64,000 nt of DNA from Fistularia commersonii (GCA_037954325.1 JBBMNZ010000009.1:8538001-8602000); one strand, 5' to 3'; counted from the stretch's first letter, positions 20,601 to 42,359 are shown. Numbers and translations: made by a program. Notes: generated from the sequence alone by a model not told the origin.

Positions 20601-22535
20601 AACACAAGAACAACAACATGTTTTTATTTATTTATACTTCTTTCAAAAGATCATTTTAGCCACAGAGCCCGTTTGAGTTTAGCCTCCTAATTCGATATGG
20701 GCCGTCAAAGCGTGAATGGTGATGATGATGATGAAAGAGAAACAGTTTTTTTTGTACCCGGAAATCTAAACTTATTATTTTTCAAATACTTTGACGAGTT
20801 TTTTTTGTTTTTTTTTTTTAAACAAAGATTACCGATGTCTTTTAATATAATTTTTAACCCGCCTCCCGCTCCACCCCTTCCCACATAGTTACTCTAATTG
20901 TTGATACATTATGTGCATACGGTAAACGCTCTTCTACCGTGGAGATGTAGCCTCCCAAAATTGCAACAAAAAAAGGAGCCCCTGAGAGTGTGATGTAGTT
21001 CTGCGTCAGGCGTGCACTCACCGGATCCAGCCGAGGGCTGCAGCTCGGTGCTCGGTTCCCCCGCATGTGATCCACATCACATGGCGGCGCGCACACCGGA
21101 CAGCCGGCCCGTTGACACTGTTTTTTTTTTTCTGGTCGGGGGGGAAAAATCAGACAGGAGGGGCGGTGGGGTGTGTTTGCAAAAGGATAAGTGCTTTCTC
21201 GGTCCCCCCGTGGCACGGAAACACCCTCGGATCGCGCAGGGGGCGAATTTAGAAACACTTTAGAGAGGCGGTTTACCGCTGCTGCTGCGGCGGGGCTCGG
21301 AGGCGGGAGGGTGAGGGGGGGGGCTCATTCATGTCGTGCAAATATTACTGCTCACCGTGTCAAACGGCCGATGGAAGTAAAAGAAAAAGGGGAGAGGAAA
21401 AAGATTGTCTCACAACCGTTCGGCTCCTCGGTGGAGATGGAAGACGATCCGAGACTCCCGGGCGGACCTGAGGTGTTCAAGGACCACCGAGTCTGACACA
21501 GGCGTCACACGCATACTGCATAAAGTAATAAATATGTACTAAATATTACCAGTATTAACACGAGCAACTACTTGTATTTAGATCTACACCTTTATGAGGC
21601 AACCTTTTTTTAATTTGCCCCGAAGCTGTATTATAATTACCAACGCCGATTAATTTCGATTTTAAGTTGCAACTTTTAAATACTGGCGCAAATACGAAAG
21701 AACCCAAATGGATAAAATTTGTCCTCATTTCTTATGTAAAAGTTCAACGATCAAGTTTATTTTTTTAAACTTAATAACCCCTCCAGGGAATTTACCCCTC
21801 AGTCACGAGTCAAACTTTAGCGTCCATAGTATAATTATTATTATCATTCTTATTATCATTATTATTTTTATTACTACTACCAATAATAATAATGATAACC
21901 GTAATAATAATATTCTCACTAAGATCAATCATCTGATAATGATATCGTTCTAACACATATAAACCAGGTAACTGACAAATGAGAAACAGTTTAATCTTTA
22001 TTTAATTATATTCATTCTTAAAATAAAGTTTAAATAAAGTTTAAAAAGTACAACTAAATCAAAACTAATGAAAGGGTTTCGATTCAGTGGGTAATTACAC
22101 GTGTGTAAACATTTCCGTTCGACTACATTGTGCCACTTAAAAATAACTAGAAAAAAACGGATAAATACAAATTCAGCTGTCACTATCAGGAAACTTGTAA
22201 CTCTGTCCCCTCAAAGAAAGGGGGAGAAATGAAATTCAACTTTAACTTTTTTTAAGGTTTGTCATCGCTGGTAATAATTCATTGACGAATCTCGGGGAGT
22301 AATTTTCTTTTACGACCCTTAATCATTATTACATTTTAATAGTTTTTTTTTTTTTTAAATAATGACTCTGTGTTACCGTGGGTTAAAGTTTAGAGCTTGA
22401 TAGCAAAATTAGACAAGTTATAATCTTTGTACGAAACTACAGGCTTGAATCTCGACTTCCGGCGGTGAAACACCCAGCTGGAACAGACTGAAACTTTTCC
22501 AGGCCCAGAAGTTGGTGGACTGTGAGTCAGTTCAG

Positions 22536-22549
22536 CCGCTAGATGACGC
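22536..22549 (+). promoter_or_regulatory. CTCF-like motif, plus orientation
   Basis: CCGCTAGATGACGC matches the CTCF core CCASYAGRKGGCRS closely. The main departure is A instead of the second G in GG. It lies about 1.7 kb upstream of the foxd1 start codon. Confidence 0.35.
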
Positions 22550-23708
22550 TGCTCGGATGGGAACCGCTGGAAAGTTACAGAGCTGCAGAACTTTACCTTA
22601 AGTTTAGAATAAAGTCTTTATAAAGCTGCGTCAAGACAATTTGAGATTCAAATTCCTAATGCTTTGTTTAAAACAGATATTGATATTGAAATAATTGGCA
22701 ATTTAGATTCTATTGATAGATAAACATCCACAAGTAATGCAAAGTGTTTTTCTTTGATGAAATGGGTTGATCAATTCCAGCTGAGTGCACTGCGCCCCCC
22801 CCCCCCCCAAGACCCTCCCCACGACAATTAATTTTATAATCACTTTTGGTAATTGTAAAGGTAAGAAATGTACACACAACCACACACACACTTTCACTCT
22901 GCTCAAAATGTATGAGGAAAATCGTCACTAAATGGTCTCACAGAATTCACACAATCACGTATCGCGCACTGGTTGATAATATAATAATGTTTTCTTTGTT
23001 AAAACAGTCAAACTTTTTCTTACCATCCAGGTTGGTTCTGAAGCCAAATAATAAGTAATTTTATTATTATTATTATTTTTAAAAGGTCTGAACCTTCACC
23101 TGCAAATCACTGAAAATCACTGCAAATTTCGATTCATTCCTGCAACCAATAAACAAAAACTCTTAAAAGCACTGAAATACAAAATCAAAGAAACGCGTGC
23201 TACCAATGACACGACATGACTGTAATAAATTAATATTTAAGGTACGTGCACGCAAACACACACGTGTACTGTCACACACGCACACACACAGGCCTATATG
23301 TGGGGCTTGCATGCTCTGCGTGACCCGTGACTGATTCGAGTTAACAGCTGACTCTTTTCCATTACAAATGGCTGGCGGATAATCTAGATAACTACCGGAT
23401 CACGCAAACCGAGCCGCCTGGACTGAGCGGCCGCTGCGACGGGATCCGGGAGATCCTCCTCCTTTTTTTGTTTTTTTGTTTGTATTTGTCCATATTTTTA
23501 TGTTTGTAAACGTCAAAAATAGGAGAGCGACCCAAATCAGCTGTAAGGGTTCCGCCTTTGTCTCTCCCTGTAAAAGAAAAAAGTGTTTTGTTTTTTTTGT
23601 TTTTTTTTCAATTTTTATCCTTCTTTTATTCTTTTTTTTTTCAAAAGAAACCAGATTATCCGCCCGCGGCTGCCCACCAAAAATATGTTGGTCTCACACA
23701 CGCTCACG

Positions 23709-23710
23709 CA

Positions 23711-23755
<45 letters not shown>
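23709..23755. repeat. (CA)n microsatellite
   Basis: About 47 bp of CA with one TA interruption near 23717, within the foxd1 proximal upstream region. Confidence 0.95.
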
Positions 23756-23887
23756 CTCTCTAGGTTAATTTTAAAGACCCTTTCTGTTATTTATTTCTCT
23801 CTCTCTCTTTCATTACCCTGATGACGCCCCCCCTCCCTCCTTCCATCCATCCCTCCCTCCCTCCATGCCATGTGACCGGGGCGGCGG

Positions 23888-23893
23888 TATAAA
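23888..23893 (+). promoter_or_regulatory. foxd1: foxd1 TATA box
   Basis: TATAAA is set in GC-rich sequence (GGCGGTATAAACGGGG), about 365 bp upstream of the foxd1 ATG. It predicts a start near 23915-23925 and a 5' UTR of roughly 335 nt. Confidence 0.6.
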
Positions 23894-23997
23894 CGGGGAG
23901 GGTCGATCCGCCCCGTCCGTGATTCAGATTTGGACGTTTTACCAGATTCTACCGGCGCGTTTCGTGGCACAGACCGGGCCGTTCGCCGGCGGCCGGT

Positions 23998-23998
<1 letters not shown>

Positions 23999-24051
<53 letters not shown>
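23999..24051. repeat. (GA)n tract in the foxd1 5' UTR
   Basis: About 53 bp of AG repeats with two AAA interruptions. It lies downstream of the TATA box, so it would be transcribed in the leader. Confidence 0.9.
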
Positions 24052-24052
<1 letters not shown>

Positions 24053-24062
24053 GCGGAAGCCC

Positions 24063-24098
24063 ATGGGAGCGAGGCGCGGACGCGGGGAACGTCTCTGA
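24063..24098 (+). other. upstream ORF 1 in the foxd1 leader
   Basis: ATGG at 24063 opens an 11-codon frame ending TGA at 24096-24098. The start has G at +4 but C at -3, so recognition would be moderate. The peptide shows no known motif. Confidence 0.4.
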
Positions 24099-24173
24099 GC
24101 GGCGACGGCGGCTACACGTGCTTCTTTCCTCTTCTCTCCTCTCCGCTCCTCATCATCCCCCCTCCTTCCTCAC

Positions 24174-24251
24174 ATGAGTTTTGAAGAGGGAGGGCAGCGC
24201 GGCGATCATCGTCTTCCTCATCTGGCGTCCGGGGGACGCGGCCGTGCGTGA
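24174..24251 (+). other. upstream ORF 2, in frame with foxd1
   Basis: ATG at 24174 opens a 25-residue frame that stops at TGA 24249-24251, one codon (GCC) before the foxd1 ATG and in the same frame. The start context is weak (C at -3). The stop also shows that the foxd1 protein cannot start further upstream without readthrough. Confidence 0.5.
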
Positions 24252-24254
24252 GCC

Positions 24255-24947
24255 ATGACTCTGAGCTCGGAGATGTCGGATGCCTCCATCCTCTCGGAAG
24301 AGACCGACATCGACGTGGTGGGCGAGGGGGAGGACGGCGACGGCGGCGGCCAGCAGACGCGCTCCTTCGTGGACGAGGTGGCGCAGATGCGCGACGGCAT
24401 CCTCCTGGCCGGCTCGACGCCTCCTCCGTGCCTGGACGGATCCACCTCCGCCCGGGACTCCTACAAGCCGGCGGGCAAGAACACCCTGGTGAAGCCGCCT
24501 TACTCCTACATCGCCTTAATCACTATGGCAATTCTGCAGAGCCCGAAGAAGAGGCTCACACTCAGCGAGATCTGCGACTTCATCAGCAACCGCTTCCCGT
24601 ACTACCGCGAGAAGTTCCCGGCCTGGCAGAACTCCATCCGCCACAACTTATCCCTGAACGACTGCTTCGTCAAAATCCCGCGGGAGCCCGGGAACCCCGG
24701 GAAGGGCAACTACTGGACGCTGGACCCGGAGTCGGCCGACATGTTCGACAACGGGAGCTTCCTGCGGCGGAGGAAGCGCTTCAAGCGCCAGCAGACGCAG
24801 GACTTGCTCCGGGAGCACAACACATTCATCCCGGCCGCTGCCGCCGCCGCCGCCGCCGCGGCAGCGTACGGTTACGCGCCGTACGGCTGCGGGGGTTACG
24901 GCATCCAGCTGCAGTCCTACCACACGCACTCCGCGCTCTTCGCCTTC

Positions 24948-24985
<38 letters not shown>

Positions 24986-25370
24986 TCATCAGCAACATCA
25001 GCACTCCCGGCACACACACTCCCACAGCGGAACCGTGATCCCCGCGCCCTCCCTCATGCCCACCTCCACCGCCACCACGGACCTAGCCAGGAGTAGATTT
25101 TACCCGCAGCTCAGTTCCGGTCTGGGCACCGTCAGCGTGCAGGCCGCGACCCCCGTGCACAAGTCCGGCTCCCCGGTGCAGCGCTCGCCCTTCTCCATAG
25201 AGAGTATCATCGGAGGCTCGCCGAGCCCCTCCAGGACTTCCCCGGTCGTGGTCCCGGTCCTCGCGTCTCCGCTGGGGCCCCCGGCGGGCGACCAGCCGCA
25301 GAGCGTCCACCCCGGAGCCGTTTTGCATCCGGTTGAAAACTTTCCGAACACGGTCGTGAGCGGCTGTTAA
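24255..25370 (+). CDS. foxd1: foxd1, forkhead box D1 transcription factor (single exon)
   Basis: Intronless 371-residue frame. The N terminus has the acidic FoxD motif MSDASILSEETDIDVVGEGE. The forkhead DNA-binding domain covers about residues 76-175 and includes KPPYSYIALITMAILQSPKK, the recognition helix NSIRHNLSLNDCFVK, GKGNYWTLDPESADMFDNGS and the basic RRRKRFKR. A run of 11 alanines (24834-24866), a Y/G-rich segment (YGYAPYGCGGYG), 10 glutamines (24948-24977) and a His/Gln stretch follow. An eh1-like Groucho-binding motif, FSIESIIGG, is near residue 315, and the end VENF...SGC resembles other FoxD1 proteins. The family binds RYAAAYA-type sites, mostly as a repressor or context-dependent activator in kidney stroma, temporal retina and forebrain. 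Kozak context GCCATGA has G at -3. Neighbouring ankra2 and btf3 support foxd1 over other FoxD paralogues. Confidence 0.95.
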
Positions 25371-25930
25371 AATGTCTTACCGACAAACTGTTCAAAAACA
25401 AACAAATAACGCCCCTCTTTGAAGGTAGGATTATTTTTGTATGTTTATTTGATAGCACGCAGCTGAATGACGGACATGAGATAACACTGTTTGTGCCTAT
25501 ATTCATGCTGTTTGGAAAAATATATATATTTATGTTTTTTTCGGTGTTAATCAGGCTTTTGACGACCAACTTTCCTTGTATTTTCATCAGATGATTCGAT
25601 TCAGTCGCACTCCTTTAGGGCGTCTCAGGATATAACGACGTAATTGACAGGTTATAAATGATCACATGTCTGAAATAGACTAATAATGTACTTTGTGTCA
25701 AACACGTGTTTTTTTATTAGTTTGGCGAATCTACACATTTTTTGATTTGTATTAAAACACAGAGAGAGAAAAAAGTCATACGTTTATAATATGCAGTGTG
25801 TGTTAATTTCAGTAATAATAATAATTAAAAAAACATTGTACATTTTTTGGGCAAGTATTTGTGTAATTCAAGTGTGATATTTTTACAGTTTGTTTTTCAA
25901 CAATAATAAATTTGTTTTACAAAAAAAATA
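25371..25930 (+). other. foxd1: foxd1 3' UTR with poly(A) signal
   Basis: AT-rich with no coding content. AATAAA at 25905-25910 is followed by TTTGTTTT, a plausible cleavage context. ATTAAA near 25750 is an alternative. Confidence 0.5.
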
Positions 25931-26309
25931 CAAATTTAATTTGTTTGCTTGGGAATGCATGTTAAGTCTTAATAATTTAAGTGTGTAGGTCGAAAACAAA
26001 CAAAAGGAAAAAAAAAGTTTTGTATTTAGGACTCAGGGTTGTGTTAAGCAGTAATAACAATCCAGACAGGACGGATGACGTGAGGAGGCTCGTCACAGAG
26101 AGTCCACGCGTGTCACGTGCCTCAAATATTATACAGTTTGTTACATGGAGATGGAGGTGTGTGTGTGTGTGTTTTTTTAGCGTGTGTGTTGAGGTGCAGT
26201 GAGGCTCTTACGACAATGTCGCGCACCCTCGGGACACGCACAAACAGGCCCTTCGTGTCCGTCTGACCCCTAACACTCACCCACCGTTCGTGCGTCGAGG
26301 GGACAGGAC

Positions 26310-26421
<112 letters not shown>

Positions 26422-26503
26422 CACGGAGGATTTCAGGTCCAATGCTGCTCCTCATCCACATCGTTTCACTTGTGTCTTCTCTCCCGGGTGGGGACAAAGC
26501 TCG

Positions 26504-26504
<1 letters not shown>

Positions 26505-26583
<79 letters not shown>
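26505..26583. repeat. (TG)n microsatellite, second of a tandem pair
   Basis: About 79 bp of uninterrupted TG, 84 bp beyond the first array and in the same phase of strand. Confidence 0.97.
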
Positions 26584-26584
<1 letters not shown>

Positions 26585-27034
26585 TCCCGTGAAAAACGTT
26601 GCAGTGGCGTTTCTCTGGGGATGCCGGCGGCAGGGCGCAGGGGTGCAGATGAATTTAATCCAATCCCCTTCTTCATTCACTTTTATCATTCACAGAATAT
26701 CATATAAATACAAGCTGCATACTTAAAATACCCTCACTAGAAATTTTATTTTTTTATCACTAGGGTGCAGCGCTTGTGTGTTTCAATGCACTGTGGCACA
26801 CGCATACACCCATGCACGCACGTACCAGTTCCTCTGTTGTGTGTGTGTTTTTAATATTTAACGCACAGTGCATGTCGTCCATACAGTGGAGTCACGCTGC
26901 TTCCGTGACTGGCCACGACTGCGTGTGTCTGACTCGACGTGTGTGTGTAGTAGATGGCTAAATTGGTGCAGCGCTTAGAGCCAGTTCACTAGGCCACGAG
27001 AGGACAGCTATTGCGTGATGATGTAACACGCAAC

Positions 27035-27084
27035 GAGAGAAAGAGAGAGAGAGAGGGGGAGACAGGCGGACACAACATCACACT

Positions 27085-27127
<43 letters not shown>
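27035..27127. repeat. (GA)n and (CA)n microsatellites
   Basis: A short GA run (27035-27056) is followed, after about 30 bp, by about 39 bp of CA (27089-27127). Confidence 0.9.
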
Positions 27128-27132
<5 letters not shown>

Positions 27133-27864
27133 GCATACGCTGAGAGACAGAGGAGGGAAGGAGGTCAGTTGTACTGGAGGGAATTGTTGACAAACACAGG
27201 AGGCAGAATACAGGAAGTAGAAGATCCTGATTAATCAAATAACAGTCTGAGATATATCCTATTAACTCGAGCGGGTTTTATTTGTTCTCTTTTCTTTTTT
27301 TTTAACCGTCACTCGCAAATACACATCGGTGGCGGCGCAAACGTCCGCACCTATTTACTCATTTCGAATTTATCTTTGCTCATATTTACTTCCTGTTCGT
27401 GTGTGCTCACGTGGTCGGACCATTTCCGGCTTCCCTTTTTGAAGCAATTCTCGGTCTTTATTGTCTCTTGCATGATTGACAAATGGCAGGCCTTGCGGCG
27501 GGCGGGAGATGGGGATTATTTAACAACGAGACACGCTGTGACCGGACATTTCAAGAAAAATAAAATGGAGTAATACAACAGCTACATCATATTAATATTT
27601 TGAAAAATAGAAAAGATCTGCCGTTTAATATGAAGAGCTATATCTTTGTCGCAGAGGATTTAATACTAAAGGGCTTTTGATGCCTAAAAAACGTTGATCC
27701 TTCCCTGTTTTGATGCATGGCTCCTGGGCTACCATGCAATAATTTCTTGACACTTGACAAGCATTTTCTCTGTTAAATGTACCTGTATATTATACATTGC
27801 CTATATTATTTCACACTGGTTATGCTTGTGTGAATACAAATGGACTATCCATCTACCGTTATCA

Positions 27865-27911
27865 GTCTATCTATCCATCCATGCATTCATCCACCCATCC
27901 ATGCATCTATC
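27865..27911. repeat. imperfect (ATCC)n tract
   Basis: Diverged CTATCCATCCATGCATTCAT-type repeats. Confidence 0.7.
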
Positions 27912-28694
27912 TGCTGTCAGTGTAATAAATACTGTCGATGGAGGCCAGTTGTCGCAGCAGCAGCAGCAGAATAAAGGCTCTCCTGCAGCTGAAAAGAGTC
28001 TTTTCATGAAATGTCACAGATCATGTGGGCATCAGCCTCCTCCAGCATGACTGAAGCTCAGTTAGCAGTTTATCCTGCTGGGTCGCAGGTCATGAGTAGA
28101 GGGGATAAAGCACAACACTCAGCCGGAAGACATCGGGCTGAGTGGGTAAATGTGTTGAGGTATTCCAGGCAGTGAGATTTACTGATAGAAATTATTAGAA
28201 ATTGGTGAAATAATTATTCTTATTTCTTTTCCTTGCAATACTGTCCACATACTGACCTCGTCACGGTGACTCAGCAACAGATACAAGTAACATGTTAGAA
28301 ACAAATTATACAGTTAAAGTGACTGGATTTATGGAAAATTTGGATTTTAAATTATTTATGTCTGTAGTTCCCTAATATATCAGTTGCTAACTGTGAACAA
28401 AAAACTTTGTCATATCAAAATTACTTAGGCAAAATAACCAACAAATTCCCAGTTCAAGGATGTTCTTCTGAAGTCATGCTGTTGAACTAATGTTACTTTT
28501 TATATCATATTTCAAGGTAAATAAAATGGAATTTTTTTTGTCTTTACAAAAAACATTTTTAAAAATGCCTCTAAAATTTTGACGTACTACCAACCTCAGA
28601 TAAATGCATGTATTGGAACTCAAGTGAAACAAGTGAAATTAAGCAAATTATTTCAGTCAGTATCTGATGACTGCTACTACGACTACTACGAACA

Positions 28695-28760
28695 CAATAA
28701 TAATAATAATAATAGTAATAGTAATAATGATAATAATATTATTAATAATAATAATAAATA
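28695..28760. repeat. (AAT)n tract
   Basis: About 66 bp of AAT repeats with AGT and GAT interruptions. Confidence 0.9.
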
Positions 28761-31700
28761 GCTCTACCGTGTTCACTTTCGTTCTTTTTTCAAACTAAAA
28801 TTTTATTTTACGATTTATTTTTCGGAATCACCTTGGAATATTATAAAAAAGTTTTAGCAAATAAAAAGGTAAATTTTTCAAACGTCAAGTAACTAATTTG
28901 TTGTGCGATGTTTATGACATGTTGCAGACGGTGTTTCCATTTTACCTCTGGTAAATTTTGGATTCGTAGCATTTAAAATATACCATTAAAGCCATTGAAA
29001 CACATTAAGGTGGGAAGAAGAAAAAGAGAGCATCAGAAAAAAGGAGAGTGAGAAAAGGAATGGAATGTTTAAAAAAAGAGTGAATACCTCCCAGGGTGGT
29101 GCAGAATCTCTCCATCTACTATTGAGCGTGTGGAACAGTCGCTACACTTATCCCTTCTCTCTGAAAGGAGGTCCGTTTTCCACCCCATTAAAAAGTTTGG
29201 GAACTAATGCCACCCCTGAATACTGGCCTAATTAGAGGCTGCACTAAACTGCAAAGGCCCGCTGCACAAGAGTGGCTTTGGGACTGATTCTGCTTTTTCC
29301 CTTTTGTGATCCCATCGTTTTGCTCTTTCTTTTTCTCCCCTTTCTTTCTGTCTTTCTTTCTTGAAAAGCAGGGGCTTTCTTTTTTTTTTCCTCTACCTCT
29401 TTATGGTGTAACAGAGACTGAAGGCTAATAAGAGTGTCGGTCTTTATGTTTGTATGAAATAGGAGAGTAACTAAGTATATTTATTTAAGTACATTACATA
29501 GGGTTTGAGGTACTTCTACTTTACAGGTTTTTTTTTATTTCTGCTTTGCTACACATTTGTCTCGCAGCTGTAGTTATTTACTTTTCAGATCACCAATTAT
29601 ACACCCTTCCTGTTTAGTGGAAACAATGCGTCTCCAAATGTGTTGAATTTGAAATCTGAGAGGAAATGTAGAATTCAATTTTTCTTCAGGGGTGACGAAA
29701 ACGCTCCTACTTCTTGAGTGAAATTAACTCTTAAACGCCCCAGCCCCTGTTCGGATCAGCTGGAAAACGCATCGTCACAGAGCTAAAAACTGACAGTTTT
29801 ATGTCTTTCTGATCTCATGAAAAGCTGAATTTTCAGAGCTGAGCAATTCTCACAGGGCAGAGACACTTCAAACAGGCGACGAGGATCGAACACATTAAAC
29901 TACCCGCCAGATGCAGTCGTTAAAATGACCTCAACCTTTAAGATTGAGAGCAGTAAAATGACAGAAGTAATACCAATCCAAAAACATTGTATATAACAGA
30001 GTGTCCGTTTTAATGCACAACCAATTTTACATTGACATCATTTTAGTACATTTGGCTCATAATAGTTGGCTACATTATACACCACTGTTACTGAGCAGTC
30101 CATGTAAAATAAGGGGCAGCTGTCATTCAAATCCGTTACTTAAATCACGTAAATGTAAACATGTTACAGTCTGTTTTAAGCAAAAGCTCTACAGTGAATA
30201 ATGTATTTGGGCAAAAATACACATGTTTAATTAACCAAATGTGTTGAGAGTATAGAAAGTAAAAGTATTCATCTTGCAGGCTGTATTCTATTAAGTTCTA
30301 TTCCATGTATTCTCTTCAATCAGTAACAGAAACATGAGAGTATTTGAATATTGTTATTTATCAAGAAATTTTCCCCTCATTCAAAAAGATAGTTTTACAT
30401 AGTTTGGGTGCATCAATATTAATAGTATCACATCGTTTTTTGATTTTTTTTCGATAATACAATTGTATTGTTGTTTTACACTTTATGTTGCAGCTGCCAT
30501 GAAATAGACAATGCTTTTGTCATATTTTTTAAACCATTCTAATTAAATATATATATACATGTACACATAAAACAAAGAAAAAGTAAATGAAGCTGTCACA
30601 AATATCAGTTGAAGTTAAACAGACAATATTTACCTCCAAATGTAGGCAAGGAAAACTTGAAAGTAGTAAAATTTGGCAATACTCCATGAGATACAAGTGC
30701 CAAAATATATACAAAAGGACTCTCCTTGAGTTTATCAATAACTAAAATGAAAAGTCTAAACACAAAGTTGAAAAGAAGTTTATTGATTTAGATAGTTGGC
30801 ATTGTCAAATTTTTTGATATAATGCATTGTGTAATATTGATATAATAATATGCTGTAAGATAAGTGCGTGTAGTGAGGTGATTGGAAACTTCAAGAGTCA
30901 CTGATTAAAACACCTCGCTGCAAATAAGCAATGAATAGCTTGATAAATACAAACATAAACGCATAAGTAAAGTTGTGATCTTTGAAATATTGACTGCTCA
31001 AAGTTTGTCAGCCGAATAATTGGTTAAATGCTTTTGTCACAGTTGCTTGTGTACTTGTTTGTGTTAACAGGGTACTTAGTTACTTTCCAGCCCTGGTGAT
31101 GAGACTCACAGTTGGAGTACCAGCTGTTGAGATGTGTGTTTGACAGAGGAATTAAAGCCTCTGGCTCTCGGCCACCTCCACCCCCACCCTCCCTCCAGAC
31201 GGACCAAAGAGAAACATTCGCCTCTTATACCCCTTCATGAAGTGCAAGCTTACATGTCCTTGCACATAATTTATTTAGCCGAAGACGTTTTCAGGGGTGT
31301 TTTTATTTGTTCTATATCTTGACTGTCTCACCTCAGTGTGAACCCCAAGATCCCGGATCTGCTGCAGAATTATGTTGCTGCCTCACACTGCATTTTTCAC
31401 TTTTTTCCTCTTTTCTTTTTTTTTTATTTTTTCTAGCTCTGCACGTGTTTGCTTTGGCATGCTATCCGCTCATACAAACAACGGAGGCCTATAGCTTATC
31501 CATCACGCTTGTGCAGAATGTGATGATAAAATAACAGGCAGTTGGAAACAAACCATTTGTTACAACAAAATTTATTATTCAGTCCACTTGAAACAAAGTA
31601 CAGAGGTTACCTAGACATCTCCTACTTAGGTTACAACAATAAATAGAGCTGACTGCACAACATTTGAGGCACTTGGAAAGCCCCAGTTCCTGGTCACTCC

Positions 31701-33100
31701 AAAGACTTTTGACTCCAGCAGCTGCATGATGTCACTGCAACATCCGCTGCATCCTCCTCATGGTTAAGCATCATCTTATTACTGCTTGGAGGGTTGTGCC
31801 AAAAGAAGCACTGCCTTTGACTGGAAGCCTCGAGCCTGATTAGTTACATGCAACAACACCTCTCGGTCATAAACACTTCATCGGGCTCCAGCAGCCCGTT
31901 CATCATCGTGACACCCACAGGTAATCCACACCAGTGGCTGCAGCTGACGCAAGGCAGAACCCAAACATTTCCTTGCAGCGGTGCCCACTTCTAAACACAG
32001 ACAGCCAGAAATCTGTGCTGAAATATAGTAGGATGTATCCAAAACCAGTAAAGCAAATAAATAAAAAGCTTTTGCTGCACATTTCACTCTCTACATGTTA
32101 AGGGCTGGGCCGGATTATCCATATATTGCCTCTGGTGAGCACCTAGGGCCACCAGTAAATGGGGGCACTGAGTGATTAAAAAAAGGATTAGACCTTTAAA
32201 ATTACTGTAATGTTTTTTTTTTTTTTAACAGAAATTTAGTGGAAGAGATATAGAGGGGTTAAACAGGTAAAAATTAAGAATGCATTAAGCCCCTAGACAA
32301 AACAAATAATATGAAGAATTTTAAGATTTTTTATTTTTTTTTATTATTTTTAGGCTTACATTTTGAAAACCAGTGAAAGTTGGAAAAACAAATATCACAG
32401 AAAACAATAAAAACAATAAAAACATATCCCAGACAACAATAAAAAATATCAAGAGTAATGCAGAACATCTAAAGAAAGGTAAAATTTAAGTTACTTGAAA
32501 TTCAATAGAATAACAAAGCAGCAAATTCACACATGCACACAAATTTATTGATGAATTTATTTATTATTTTTTACATTTTATCCAAACTTTTGGTAAATTA
32601 TATATTTCTGTCATGACAATGACATCTGTTTTTTGCACATAAGTGTTTGTGAAAAAAAAAACATTTCAAAGAAATAAAAAGTCAACTATTTGATGTAAAG
32701 TGGGAAGAGTGTGATGCAGTGCTCTGGACCTCTGTGAATGCAGAGATGTACTGTAGGCTTCAACACCACTTTCTCCGGCGTTTAAATTTCATTGCATTAT
32801 GTCATGGATTTTTCAACGATGATGGTCTTGTCACTCAAAATGTTAAAAAGAAACACTGGAAGCCACCCATGCAGTCCCATTCACTCCTCACTTTTCCTTC
32901 CCTAAATATCCCTCCACTCTCCTCCTTCCAACATTCCCTTCTGTTTGTGTATTTCTTTCCCTCCATCCTTCTCTTTCTTCAGCTCTCTGCCTCATTGACT
33001 CAACCGCAAAGTGTCTATGGCAGATGACTCGGATCCCTAGAAGAGAGATGCTGGAGTTTAAGTGGTCGGATTGAGTCGCCCCACCTCCATGTCACTGTGT

Positions 33101-42356
<9,256 letters not shown>

Positions 42357-42359
42357 ATA

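Larger units (their letters stand above)
20601..23880 (+). promoter_or_regulatory. foxd1: foxd1 upstream region
   Basis: A CpG-rich block spans about 20990-21500 (CGGATCC, GGCGGCGCGC, CGGGCGGACC). An AT-rich block with ATT/AAT runs (21830-21915) follows. Further on are a CTCF-like motif at 22536, a C run at 22795-22808, and a GC-rich stretch at 23385-23460 with GAGCGGCCGC. A pyrimidine tract (about 23827-23862) and a CATGTGAC E-box-like site (about 23867) precede the TATA box. No convincing coding exon is present. Confidence 0.45.

Noticed and set aside
20697..21496. Open frames in the CpG-rich block upstream of foxd1 as an extra foxd1 exon
   Set aside because: FoxD genes are single-exon, the frames lack domains, and an in-frame stop at 24249 separates any upstream frame from foxd1.
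24248..25328. Several long alternative-frame and antisense open frames over foxd1 (up to 282 codons)
   Set aside because: They are by-products of GC-rich coding sequence. Only the 24255 frame has a forkhead domain and FoxD-type ends.
32105..32180. Possible old hAT-like or LINE-like repeat (ACCTAGGGCCACC)
   Set aside because: The resemblance is too short and too vague to name, and no ends were found.
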